Below are positions 1 to 7,919 of a stretch of 64,000 nt of DNA, piece by piece; within the stretch, counting starts at the first letter, position 1, and each line of letters starts with the position of its first letter. The notes beneath the pieces are model-generated. The model was not told where the DNA came from. It did no database searches and was given only the letters and a program-made list of their open reading frames with translations. This DNA is from Bdellovibrionales bacterium (GTDB taxonomy: Bacteria > Bdellovibrionota > Bdellovibrionia > Bdellovibrionales > Bdellovibrionaceae): assembly GCA_018266295.1 (NCBI GenBank), contig JAFEAQ010000019.1, forward strand, positions 1-64,000. The letters are read 5' to 3'. The position numbers and the translations under genes were made by a program.

Positions 1-2949
1 GGCTCTGTGACTGCCGGTCTTATCAGCAACGCCGATTATGCTTCGATGATGGCAAAACAATCCAATACTTTGGCGGCAGGCCAAATGTGGGTTGGTAACG
101 CATCAGGTGTTGCGCAGGCCTTTGCATTATCTGGTGATGTGTCTTCGGTTTCAAATACAGGCTCCGTAGTAGTTAATAAAACTACAACAGGTGCTAGTAA
201 CACGATCTTATCTCTCGACGGTGCCGGCGTTGCCAATGCTTACGGCGTTGGTGTGAAGGGTGCAACTTCTGGCACTGTGACTTTGCAAGCGGCTGCGACA
301 ACTGCGAACTACTCTTTGAAGTTGCCTGCAACCACTCCAGCTGCAAACCAAGTGATGCAGTCAGATGCTTCAGGAAATCTCTCTTGGACGACGGCTTTAA
401 GCTCAAGCACGGCTTACGTAAATGGTGGCAATACATTTGCCGGTAATGCGACGATTGGTCTTAATGATAACTACAATTTAGGTTTTAAAACTAATAACAC
501 GACTAAAATGACTCTCACTAGCGACGGTAAGCTCGGTATCGGGACTGCGACTCCGAACACAGCTCTTGCGATCGCAAGTGGTGATATTACCCTCGATGCT
601 GGTTATAGCATGATGTGGGGGCAATCGGCTTATTCGTTTATTAACGGCGACTCGGGTCCTTCAAGTCATTTGATCTTGGGTACTTCAGGTGCCATTGTCA
701 TGACTTTAGATGTGAACGGAAATGTCGGTATCGGTACAAACCCAGCCTTTACTTTGGATATGGGCTCACGCACTGATGCGATCCGTTTACCACAAGGGAC
801 GGCAGGTCAGCAGCCGGCAAATACAAAAGGTCTTATTCGTTTTAACACGACAAGCAACACGGTTGAATATAATAATGGTTCTGCTTGGGTTACTGTGGCT
901 GCTTCGTTGGGTTACACTCCGGTAAATAAAGCCGGCGACACAATGTCTGGTGATCTCAGCACACAAAACATAAACATCGCTGCTGGCAAGTACCTGGGGC
1001 TTGGTGCTGGCTCTACTGCAGGAACCGTTGCTGGTCAGATGTGGTATGATTCTGGAGTTATTAAGTACTTCGATGGGACTTCGACAAAATCTCTCGGTAT
1101 TGCAGGTTCTGGTATTACAAGCTTGAATGGCTTAACTGCGAATGTTCAATCATTTGCAATTGGCACCTCAGGCAATTCTCCTGCATTTGCTTCAGCGACC
1201 TCAACCCATACGTTAAATATCCCAATGGCTTCGGCAGCGTCTGTCACAGCAGGTTTACTCAGTAATGCGGATTACACTTCGATGATGGCAAAACAATCCA
1301 ATACTTTGGCAGCAGGCCAGATGTGGGTTGGTAATGCTTCGGGCGTTGCGCAGGCCTTTGCATTATCTGGTGATGTGTCTTCGGTATCTAACTCAGGCTC
1401 CGTAGTCGTTAACAAAACAACGACGGGCGCTAGTAGCACGATCTTATCTCTTGATGGTTCCGGTGTTGCGAACGTCTATGGTGTCGGCGTGAAAGGTGCT
1501 ACTTCTGGCGCCGTGACCCTGCAAGCGGCTACGACAACTGCGAACTACTCATTAAAACTGCCTGCAACAACTCCAACAGCGAACCAAGTGATGCAGTCAG
1601 ATGCTTCTGGTAATCTGTCTTGGGTTACCGCTCTGACTTCAGCAACAGGGTTCATCAACGGCGGTAATACATTTGCCGGCAATGCGACGATTGGCTTAAA
1701 CGATGCGTATACGTTGGGATTCAAAACCAACAATACAACGCAAATGACTCTGACGGCTGCTGGCAGACTCGGTATTGGAACTGCAACTCCATCTGGTACT
1801 CTGGAAGTGCAAGGTGGAACAGCTGCAGCTAGTGTGACGGGCGTTCCTATCACATTAAAAGCACAAAATGGCGGATCCGGCGGAGCCGTCGGTGGAAGCA
1901 TCTATCTGACCCCTGGTGATGGAACTTCCGGTTGGCCGGGCGGTACAGTTGTGATTGCGACCACGGGTGGTCAGAATGGTGCGATCTCTATCAATAATGA
2001 TAAAACAAGTAGCTACACCAGTTCAGCTTCTAGTACGGCACCGTCTTATGTCATGAGACTGGCGAATAGCTACAATCAGAACGGAAATACAGCTCTGATA
2101 GATGGGACCGTTAAAAACTCCAGTGCCCTTTATCAGGAAGGTTATATGGGCTTTGTCTCCGTGTCTGGAGCTGCCAATTACTCGCCAGATTTTGTTTTGG
2201 GTTTACAAAATGGTTCAAATTCTTATCAGGAAAGAATCAGAGTGAACGGATCTACTGGCAACGTCGGTATTGGTACTTCGTCTCCTGCCGCCACTTTGGA
2301 TGTCGTCGGATCTGCCGCATTTGAAAATAACACTGCTTCAACCGCGGCCGCGAACTTCAGTTTCTGGAAAAGCCGCAACTATGCTGCGGTTCAGTTGAAT
2401 GATAATCTTGGTTTCTTCTCTTACTACGGTAGTGACGGTTCATCTCAGCAGCGTTCGGCTTATATTTCATCGACTGTGGATGACACCGTAGCCACAAACT
2501 CGGTTCCGGCAAATCTGGTGTTTGCAACAACTCAAGCCGGTGGTACGGATTCTACGGAGCGCATGAGAATCACTTCAGGCGGTAACGTCGGTATCAATAC
2601 AGTTCCTTCTGGAAATGCAAAACTCGAGGTCAGCGGTGCCATCGTCAGCGTTGGCAGATCTGTTGCGTCTGGTGCAACCGTGAATCTTGCGCAGGGTAAC
2701 ACGACGGTGTTGGCTTCTGTCGGTGGCTCTGCAATCACGCTCCAAAATATGGTAAATGGCGGCAACTACACGTTGGTGATCACAGATACGACTTCACGTA
2801 CCTATACATTTACGGGCTGTAACAGCTCGAAGTTCTCACCGGCGAATCAGGCGACGATCGGTGGTACGCCGTCGGTTTACAATATCCTCACGATCTACAA
2901 TGGCTCTAGCTATGATTGCTATATCACTTGGTCAACGGGGTTCCAATAA
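1..2949 (+). CDS. Repetitive fibre/adhesin-like surface protein, 3' part only
   Basis: The reading frame is open from the first base, and the first in-frame GTG (base 7) matches an internal valine of a later repeat, so the true start lies upstream. At least 982 residues are visible. A block of about 185 residues (bases 7-560) recurs about 90% identical at 1243-1796, a 412-residue period. The short motif 'VGIGTxxPxxTLDV' and variants (LGIGTATP, VGINTVP) occur five times; this motif is typical of phage tail-fibre-like and large surface proteins. Composition is Gly/Ser/Thr/Asn rich with almost no Cys. No C-terminal endosialidase-chaperone (peptidase S74) domain is evident. It probably acts outside the cell as an adhesin or fibre, but that is inference. 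Its stop codon overlaps the start of the LamG gene, so the two are translationally coupled. Confidence 0.85.
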   Translation, partial: GSVTAGLISNADYASMMAKQSNTLAAGQMWVGNASGVAQAFALSGDVSSVSNTGSVVVNKTTTGASNTILSLDGAGVANAYGVGVKGATSGTVTLQAAATTANYSLKLPATTPAANQVMQSDASGNLSWTTALSSSTAYVNGGNTFAGNATIGLNDNYNLGFKTNNTTKMTLTSDGKLGIGTATPNTALAIASGDITLDAGYSMMWGQSAYSFINGDSGPSSHLILGTSGAIVMTLDVNGNVGIGTNPAFTLDMGSRTDAIRLPQGTAGQQPANTKGLIRFNTTSNTVEYNNGSAWVTVAASLGYTPVNKAGDTMSGDLSTQNINIAAGKYLGLGAGSTAGTVAGQMWYDSGVIKYFDGTSTKSLGIAGSGITSLNGLTANVQSFAIGTSGNSPAFASATSTHTLNIPMASAASVTAGLLSNADYTSMMAKQSNTLAAGQMWVGNASGVAQAFALSGDVSSVSNSGSVVVNKTTTGASSTILSLDGSGVANVYGVGVKGATSGAVTLQAATTTANYSLKLPATTPTANQVMQSDASGNLSWVTALTSATGFINGGNTFAGNATIGLNDAYTLGFKTNNTTQMTLTAAGRLGIGTATPSGTLEVQGGTAAASVTGVPITLKAQNGGSGGAVGGSIYLTPGDGTSGWPGGTVVIATTGGQNGAISINNDKTSSYTSSASSTAPSYVMRLANSYNQNGNTALIDGTVKNSSALYQEGYMGFVSVSGAANYSPDFVLGLQNGSNSYQERIRVNGSTGNVGIGTSSPAATLDVVGSAAFENNTASTAAANFSFWKSRNYAAVQLNDNLGFFSYYGSDGSSQQRSAYISSTVDDTVATNSVPANLVFATTQAGGTDSTERMRITSGGNVGINTVPSGNAKLEVSGAIVSVGRSVASGATVNLAQGNTTVLASVGGSAITLQNMVNGGNYTLVITDTTSRTYTFTGCNSSKFSPANQATIGGTPSVYNILTIYNGSSYDCYITWSTGFQ
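7..1796 (+). repeat. Intragenic long direct repeat, two copies
   Basis: Bases 7-560 and 1243-1796 encode nearly the same 185 residues, running from 'SVTAGLxSNADYxSMMAKQS' to 'LGIGTATP'. The copies are 1236 bp apart. The DNA differs mostly at silent third positions, which points to an older duplication under protein selection rather than a fresh copy. The segment between the copies (560-1243) is unrelated and holds other VGIGT-type motifs. Confidence 0.9.
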
Positions 2950-3881
2950 TGTTGATGCGCTATGGAGCCGCAGTGTTATTGTTCCTTTTCAGCTTGAACA
3001 GTCATCAGGCCCGGGCTTTTACAACTCCAACGGGTTTGTCATCGGGGTTTGGGAATCAAAACGTCTGCAGAAGTCCTTCGCGCACAGCCTGGATGCCAAA
3101 AGCAAATAACATCGTGGGCCTTTGGCATTTAGATGGGCCTGTGGGCAACATTGCGAATAGTGCCACAATCCCTTCGGATTTTTCAACCGGCCCTACCTTA
3201 ACGGCGACCATTGCCAGTTCAACACTTTCGTACGCTGATTCGACCATTGCGAACTTTCGCCAGGCGGTGACCGCGACCGGCAATACGGGAGATATCCTTC
3301 AGCACACGGGGACTTCGCTGGATGGTTTGACTGCCGGCACCTGGAGTTTTTGGGTAAATACCTCGATACCAGCGACCAATCATATCAAGCTTTTTTACAA
3401 GAGTAATAATAATTCCAGCTCGGGTTGGTGGATGATCATCAGAACAACGGGCGAGATTGAGTTTCATAAAGTGTATCCTTCAACTAATTTAAAAATTCAG
3501 ACATGTCCCTTGGCCTCAGGAACTTTTAACAACTCTTGGCATCACATCGTAGGAACTTGGGCAGGTACCAGCGCTGCCACAGATCTTAAAATTTACATGG
3601 ATGGTACGGAGTTAATTTCTACGGGTGTTGCTGATGCGCGATTAGCGAATGCTCCTGGCTGCGCCAACTATGCTACAAACGGTGGGTACACCAGCCGCAT
3701 TGCCGGCTCGGGCAGTTGGACTTCCGATGCAGGCAATAACTTTATCCTTTTTGGCGGCACGGGTACTACGAATCCGGTTTCTACCGCTTTTTCTGGTAAA
3801 ATGGATGAGTTCATGATTTGGAACGTCGCTCTTTCTGCGGCGGAAGTCGCCACCCTCTACAAACTTCAAAAATGCAACTAG
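2949..3881 (+). CDS. Secreted LamG-like (concanavalin-fold) protein
   Basis: The 310-residue protein starts at an ATG that shares a base with the stop codon of the fibre gene (TAATG). A signal peptide (about residues 1-21, hydrophobic 'AAVLLFLFSL', ending near 'ARA') is followed by a LamG/jelly-roll domain over about residues 50-305. It shows the family's hallmarks: 'GLWHLDG' near the domain start, 'GTWSFWVN', 'WHHIVGTW', 'IYMDGTEL', and the closing 'DEFMIWNVALSAAEVATLY'. LamG domains bind sugars or proteins on surfaces, so a role with the fibre protein in attachment is a reasonable inference. Earlier in-frame starts lie inside the upstream gene and would remove the signal peptide from the N terminus. 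Confidence 0.8.
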   Translation: MLMRYGAAVLLFLFSLNSHQARAFTTPTGLSSGFGNQNVCRSPSRTAWMPKANNIVGLWHLDGPVGNIANSATIPSDFSTGPTLTATIASSTLSYADSTIANFRQAVTATGNTGDILQHTGTSLDGLTAGTWSFWVNTSIPATNHIKLFYKSNNNSSSGWWMIIRTTGEIEFHKVYPSTNLKIQTCPLASGTFNNSWHHIVGTWAGTSAATDLKIYMDGTELISTGVADARLANAPGCANYATNGGYTSRIAGSGSWTSDAGNNFILFGGTGTTNPVSTAFSGKMDEFMIWNVALSAAEVATLYKLQKCN

Positions 3882-4022
3882 TGGGTCCTTCGTGACTCAG
3901 ATCCCTCGAAAATCAATTCTCTTGTAACATAATTGTTCAAGTTCGGAGTCATTTTGTCTCTGAAATTGTTGGCACTTATTTTGTAATAAGTACTTCGTGT
4001 AACTATTCACGGAGGAAGTTTT

Positions 4023-4463
4023 ATGAAAAATATTTTGATGATTTTGGTTCTATCTTTATCTGCTGTTTTTGCTCACGCACAATATGACGGCGGTTTCATT
4101 CGTCCTGGCCGACCAGGAGCTCCAGGACGATATCCAGATCCAGGCCGAGGCGGTTACGGCAACGTTCAGTGCACGGCCACTGATAAAGGTTGGGAAGAAC
4201 ACTGGGGCGGACACGGCAGTTGCGGCGAGTGTCTCCGAAAACACGGCGATTGTATCGAGACTTGTTCACGCAGTTACTATGTTTGCCAAGCGCAAGGCAT
4301 CGATCGTAACGGCAGAACTTACGTGAGCGAAGGCCGTGCTGACAGCCGTTACCAAGCTGAAGATGAAGCGATGAGAGCATGCTACTACTATCGCTATCAA
4401 AACTGCCGAGTGACAAACTGCAATCAAAACAGCGAGACGGTTTCGCGCCGAAGCTGTAGATAA
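4023..4463 (+). CDS. Small secreted Cys-rich protein, unknown function
   Basis: 146 residues. A signal peptide ending 'AHA' near residue 19 precedes a Gly/Pro/Arg-rich stretch ('GRPGAPGRYPDPGRGGYG'). After that comes a domain with nine cysteines (CTATDK, CGECLRKHGDC, ETCSRSYYVC, ACYYYRYQNC, TNC, SC) that are probably paired as disulfides in the periplasm or outside. The strong ribosome site GGAGG at 4011-4015 fixes the ATG. It is monocistronic: 141 bases upstream are gene-free and a strong terminator follows. I do not recognise the family. The Gly/Pro-rich linker followed by a Cys-rich tail recalls the lipoprotein at 46068 in style only. Confidence 0.75.
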   Translation: MKNILMILVLSLSAVFAHAQYDGGFIRPGRPGAPGRYPDPGRGGYGNVQCTATDKGWEEHWGGHGSCGECLRKHGDCIETCSRSYYVCQAQGIDRNGRTYVSEGRADSRYQAEDEAMRACYYYRYQNCRVTNCNQNSETVSRRSCR

Positions 4464-4512
4464 ATGAAGATAAAAAAATGTGCTAGATGATTCCCCAAAT
4501 TAGATAGCAAAT

Positions 4513-4546
4513 AAAAAGGCCTGCTTGAAAAGAGCAGGCCTTTTTT
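4513..4546 (+). terminator. Rho-independent terminator
   Basis: A 13-bp stem (AAAAAGGCCTGCT / AGCAGGCCTTTTT) with the loop TGAAAAG runs into a T tract. The A tract on the other side lets it also stop transcripts arriving on the minus strand from the lipoprotein gene that ends at 4624. Confidence 0.9.
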
Positions 4547-4623
4547 AATTTCAAATTCAGTCTTTCAATTGCGGTTTTTTCAAACTATCAGCTGGGCTTA
4601 GGAATACGCCCTATCCTGTGGGC

Positions 4624-5220
4624 TTACTTTTGTGACCCGAATTTCAGTGTGATAGAGCCAACTGCGCCCGTGAAAATCAAACGGGCAGGGCCGTTTCCGA
4701 CAGATGTGGCCGCCACCGGAAAGCTAATCATATAAGGCGTCGCAAATGTTGTGTGATAGGAATAAAGCTTTTGGATTTCACGGGGAAGCAGTTTGACCTT
4801 GGTCACTGTGCCTTCATAGCGTTGGCCATTCACGTCCAAGAAGACCTTCCAAAGAGTTTTGCTCTTATAGAGATCATCCCATTTTCTTTCAGGCGAGAAG
4901 AAGCTGACAAACGCTTCGGTCTTTGTGGCCATGGCGTTCTCGGCTTTTTTCTTTTCATTGTCGTAACCGATTTGGTCCCATTGAAACAAGCGCGCATTTT
5001 GGTCGACTTGGGCCAGAACTGCTTCAGGAACTAACAGCGTTGCCATGATGGTCACTGTATTATTGAGGCCGTTATAGTCTTCAACATGATCGGACCATTT
5101 ATCGATGGTAGAGTCATAAGCGTCTTCACTCATGATGGTGATACCACTACGGGTAACGGTCTGAGAGGCGCAAGCGGATAAAATCAAGGCTGCGACGAGA
5201 ATTCCGAGATATTTCATCAT
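4624..5220 (-). CDS. Lipoprotein of unknown function
   Basis: 198 residues with a lipoprotein signal: a short charged start, a hydrophobic run, and lipobox 'LSAC' with the lipidated Cys near residue 17. The mature part shows no motif I recognise. It has mixed helical and beta character and ends in a beta-rich segment ('ARLIFTGAVGSITLKFG'). The start overlaps the stop codon of the upstream alpha/beta hydrolase (ATGA), so the two are translationally coupled and the hydrolase is its best functional lead. A second ATG three bases in gives an equivalent protein. The location, outer or inner membrane, cannot be decided from sequence; the residue after Cys is Ala, which does not argue for inner-membrane retention. 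Confidence 0.75.
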   Translation of the reverse strand: MMKYLGILVAALILSACASQTVTRSGITIMSEDAYDSTIDKWSDHVEDYNGLNNTVTIMATLLVPEAVLAQVDQNARLFQWDQIGYDNEKKKAENAMATKTEAFVSFFSPERKWDDLYKSKTLWKVFLDVNGQRYEGTVTKVKLLPREIQKLYSYHTTFATPYMISFPVAATSVGNGPARLIFTGAVGSITLKFGSQK

Positions 5221-6077
5221 TTACTTACTCCTGCAAGAAACTTTCGCATGTCTTCATATGCTTGCTCGCGAATAATATCGTTATAGATTTCGTGGCGGGC
5301 ATCTTTATAGATCTTAATCTCTTTTTCGGGACTGCCAAGCTGTTCAAAGAAGCGAATGGCTTCCGACGAGCTGATCACCGGGTCTTTATCAGAAATTTGG
5401 AACAAAGCTTTTACTTTGAGCTCGCGAGCGTGTTCAAACACAAATTTGAAACTCTCGAGGAAGCCCAAATACACCGGAGCACAAACACGCGCGTGGCGAT
5501 AAGGATCATTTTCTAACTCGCGAATAATTTCTGGATCGCGAGTCACGTGTTCGTTTGTGATTTCATTCCATAGAGTTATGCGCGGTGCGAGTTTTGCCAG
5601 CCATTGCGCGCCGATTTTTTTAAACGCGGGAACTTCCACACCGATACCAAAGAGCGGTGAGCTTAAGATCATTGCATCTGGTTTGATTTCCGGGTGCTGT
5701 AGCAGTGTTTTCGTTTGAACAAGGCCACCCATCGAGTGCGCCAAGAAAACCACCGGGCCTTTTTTAACTTCAGGTTTAGCAAGGACCAATTTTAAAAACT
5801 CAACGTAGTCACCGCAGTAGTCATCGAAGCTCTCGGCATAGCCACGGGCCCCTTCGGACTTTCCATGACCGCGCATGTCCCAAGCATAGATACTCCACGC
5901 TTCGTCTTTGAGGGCATTCACAACGCGCAAATAGCAATCGGAATGTTCACCATGACCATGAGTAATGATGATCGTTCCGCGCGCGCGTGGGTTTTCCCAG
6001 TTTTGAAAATAAAGGTCTGCGTTTTTAATGCCTTTGAAGTGACCTTCAGAGACCTTGTAGGTGTTTTGCGATGTCAT
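5217..6077 (-). CDS. Alpha/beta hydrolase, lysophospholipase/monoacylglycerol lipase type
   Basis: 286 residues, cytoplasmic (no signal). It has the Hydrolase_4 layout: oxyanion segment 'THGHGEHS' (residues 39-46), 'DMRGHGKSEG' (67-76), nucleophile elbow 'AHSMGG' with Ser115, an acidic residue in 'SDKDPVISS', and the His in 'DARHEIYND'. The family cleaves ester bonds in mono-acyl glycerols or lysophospholipids; the actual substrate is unknown. I chose the ATG at 6077. The longer frame reaching 6248 runs antiparallel through the nadB 3' end and codes for nothing family-like. The elbow has Ala in place of the common first Gly, which is tolerated. It lies between nadB (29 bases upstream) and a lipoprotein that overlaps its stop codon. 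Confidence 0.88.
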   Translation of the reverse strand: MTSQNTYKVSEGHFKGIKNADLYFQNWENPRARGTIIITHGHGEHSDCYLRVVNALKDEAWSIYAWDMRGHGKSEGARGYAESFDDYCGDYVEFLKLVLAKPEVKKGPVVFLAHSMGGLVQTKTLLQHPEIKPDAMILSSPLFGIGVEVPAFKKIGAQWLAKLAPRITLWNEITNEHVTRDPEIIRELENDPYRHARVCAPVYLGFLESFKFVFEHARELKVKALFQISDKDPVISSSEAIRFFEQLGSPEKEIKIYKDARHEIYNDIIREQAYEDMRKFLAGVSK

Positions 6078-6106
6078 AGATACCTGCCTGGATCTATTCT
6101 GAGAAT

Positions 6107-7768
6107 TTATCTCAGGCCGCGCAACAAAATTGTGTCTTTCGCTTTCGGATCTGCTCTTCTCGGTCCTTCGAGGACTTTGACTTGAGGGACAAAAGGATAG
6201 TCCAAGTTGTAATGAATGCCGCGGGACTCCTTGCGGCGGAGAGCGCATGACACAGATAAGTCCGCCACAATCGCAATGTTACGAAGTTCCAAGATATCAC
6301 TATGAATTTTGAAGTGAGAATAGTACTCGCGAACCTCGCTCAAAATGTTTTTCAAACGGTGTTGCGCACGTTCTAAGCGTTTGTTTGAGCGCACAATCCC
6401 CACATAATTCCACATCAAGCGGCGGATTTCTTCCCACATGTGGGAGATCACAATCATTTCATCGTCGTTGGATTCTTCAGGGTAATCCCACTCTTTCGGA
6501 TCGTGTTTGCAGACTTCCAAAGTGGACCATTGTTTTTTCAAAACTTCGCTTGCATTGTGGGCCATGCAAAGACACTCGAGCAATGAATTGGAAGCCAAGC
6601 GATTCGCCCCGTGAAGCCCGGTACAAGCAGTTTCGCCGATGACGAACAAACCTGGAATATCGGTCTGACCATTCACGTCCGTGAGGACTCCGCCGCACAG
6701 ATAGTGAGCGGCAGGAACCACTGGAATCGGCATTTTTGTCATGTCGATGCCGTACTCAAGGCATTTGTGATGGATTGCCGGGAAACGCTTGCGCAAGAAC
6801 TCCGCATCGAGCTTTGTCATGTCCAAATACACACAAGCCGCACCGGATTTTTTCATCTCCGCATCGATAGAACGAGCCACGATATCACGCGGAGCTAATG
6901 ATCCCAGCGTGTGATACTTGCGCATGAAAGCTTCGCCGTGAGCGTTGATGAGCTCGCCACCTTCGCCGCGCAGAGCTTCGGAAATCAAGAAGTTGCGCGC
7001 GTCCGGATGGTAAAGGCAAGTTGGATGGAATTGCATGAACTCCAAGTTCGCAATGCGTGCGCCGGCTCGGTAAGCCATCGCGATGCCGTCGCCGGTCGCG
7101 CCACTCCAGTTGGAGGTGTAGAGATAAACTTTGCCGGCACCACCCGTGGCTAAGACAGTTGTTTTTGCCAAGAAAGCCTCGACCTCGCCGGTTTCTTTGT
7201 TCAAAGAGTAAGTGCCCACACAACGAGTCGGGCTCATGTCGTAGGTGTCGACCTGTTTGTTGATGATGAGGTCGATGGCGAAATGACGTTCCAAAAGTTC
7301 AATCTTGGGATTGGCGCGAACTTGCTTAAGAAGTGTGCGATGAACCTCGTGACCGGTCTGATCTTCGAAGTGCAAAATGCGACGGAAAGAGTGTCCGCCT
7401 TCGCGCGTCAAATCGATGGAGTTTTCCTCGTTGTCAACACCTCGACGAACGTCGAAGTGAACTCCCCAGTTTAGCAAATCCTGAATGCGATCAGGGGCTT
7501 GATGAACAAAATTTTCCACGACTTCTGGCTTGCAGAGACCTGCACCCGCAGTCAGTGTGTCTTGAATGTGGCTTTCGAAACTATCTTCACCCGACATCAC
7601 GGCGGCAATCCCGCCTTGGGCCATATCGGTGTTGCTGTCAGGAGCCTTTTCTTTCGAGAGGATCACGACTTTTCCCTCAGCAGAGACCTGCGAAGCCATC
7701 TTCAGCGCCAGAGCAAGTCCAGCTAAGCCAGAACCGATAATCAAAACATCACAACGTCGAGTATTCAT
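6107..7768 (-). CDS. nadB: L-aspartate oxidase
   Basis: 553 residues, close to the usual 530-550. It is a flavoprotein that oxidises L-aspartate to iminoaspartate, the first step of NAD synthesis from aspartate. The FAD-binding motif 'GSGLAGLALALKMA' is at residues 12-25. The succinate-dehydrogenase-like fold is marked by 'DMAQGGIAAVMSGEDS', 'EFMQFHPTCLY', 'SLAPRDIVARSID' (active-site Arg) and 'HYLCGGVLTD'; the residue usually separating NadB from SdhA/FrdA lies in the 'QGGIAA' area, and no His-flavin attachment motif is seen. It is the first gene of a minus-strand run with the hydrolase and lipoprotein and is divergent from the kinase-like gene. nadA and nadC are not nearby. Confidence 0.95.
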   Translation of the reverse strand: MNTRRCDVLIIGSGLAGLALALKMASQVSAEGKVVILSKEKAPDSNTDMAQGGIAAVMSGEDSFESHIQDTLTAGAGLCKPEVVENFVHQAPDRIQDLLNWGVHFDVRRGVDNEENSIDLTREGGHSFRRILHFEDQTGHEVHRTLLKQVRANPKIELLERHFAIDLIINKQVDTYDMSPTRCVGTYSLNKETGEVEAFLAKTTVLATGGAGKVYLYTSNWSGATGDGIAMAYRAGARIANLEFMQFHPTCLYHPDARNFLISEALRGEGGELINAHGEAFMRKYHTLGSLAPRDIVARSIDAEMKKSGAACVYLDMTKLDAEFLRKRFPAIHHKCLEYGIDMTKMPIPVVPAAHYLCGGVLTDVNGQTDIPGLFVIGETACTGLHGANRLASNSLLECLCMAHNASEVLKKQWSTLEVCKHDPKEWDYPEESNDDEMIVISHMWEEIRRLMWNYVGIVRSNKRLERAQHRLKNILSEVREYYSHFKIHSDILELRNIAIVADLSVSCALRRKESRGIHYNLDYPFVPQVKVLEGPRRADPKAKDTILLRGLR

Positions 7769-7814
7769 GCAGAGCTTTTAATGCTCTTTATTGCCTTTGG
7801 CAAAGGACTCTTGC

Positions 7815-7844
7815 TTGATTCTTGGCGGTTTCTAAATCTACAAT
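7815..7844 (+). promoter_or_regulatory. Candidate sigma-70-type promoter for the ten-gene envelope operon
   Basis: TTGATT at 7815-7820 (4 of 6 consensus bases) and TACAAT at 7839-7844 (5 of 6) are separated by 18 bases. They lie in the 151-base gap between divergent nadB and the kinase-like gene. The predicted transcript would start near 7851 and leave a leader of about 70 bases. This is a by-eye match only. Confidence 0.4.
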
Positions 7845-7919
7845 AGATTCAATAGCCTATGTGCATGGCAGCGCGTGGCTTGAGTGCACGTTTTAATTTG
7901 CAAGGAAAGCAAAGCAAAT

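Noticed and set aside
7-1796. Repeat pattern considered as a CRISPR or satellite array
   Set aside because: The copies are long, coding, and only two; there are no short repeats with spacers.
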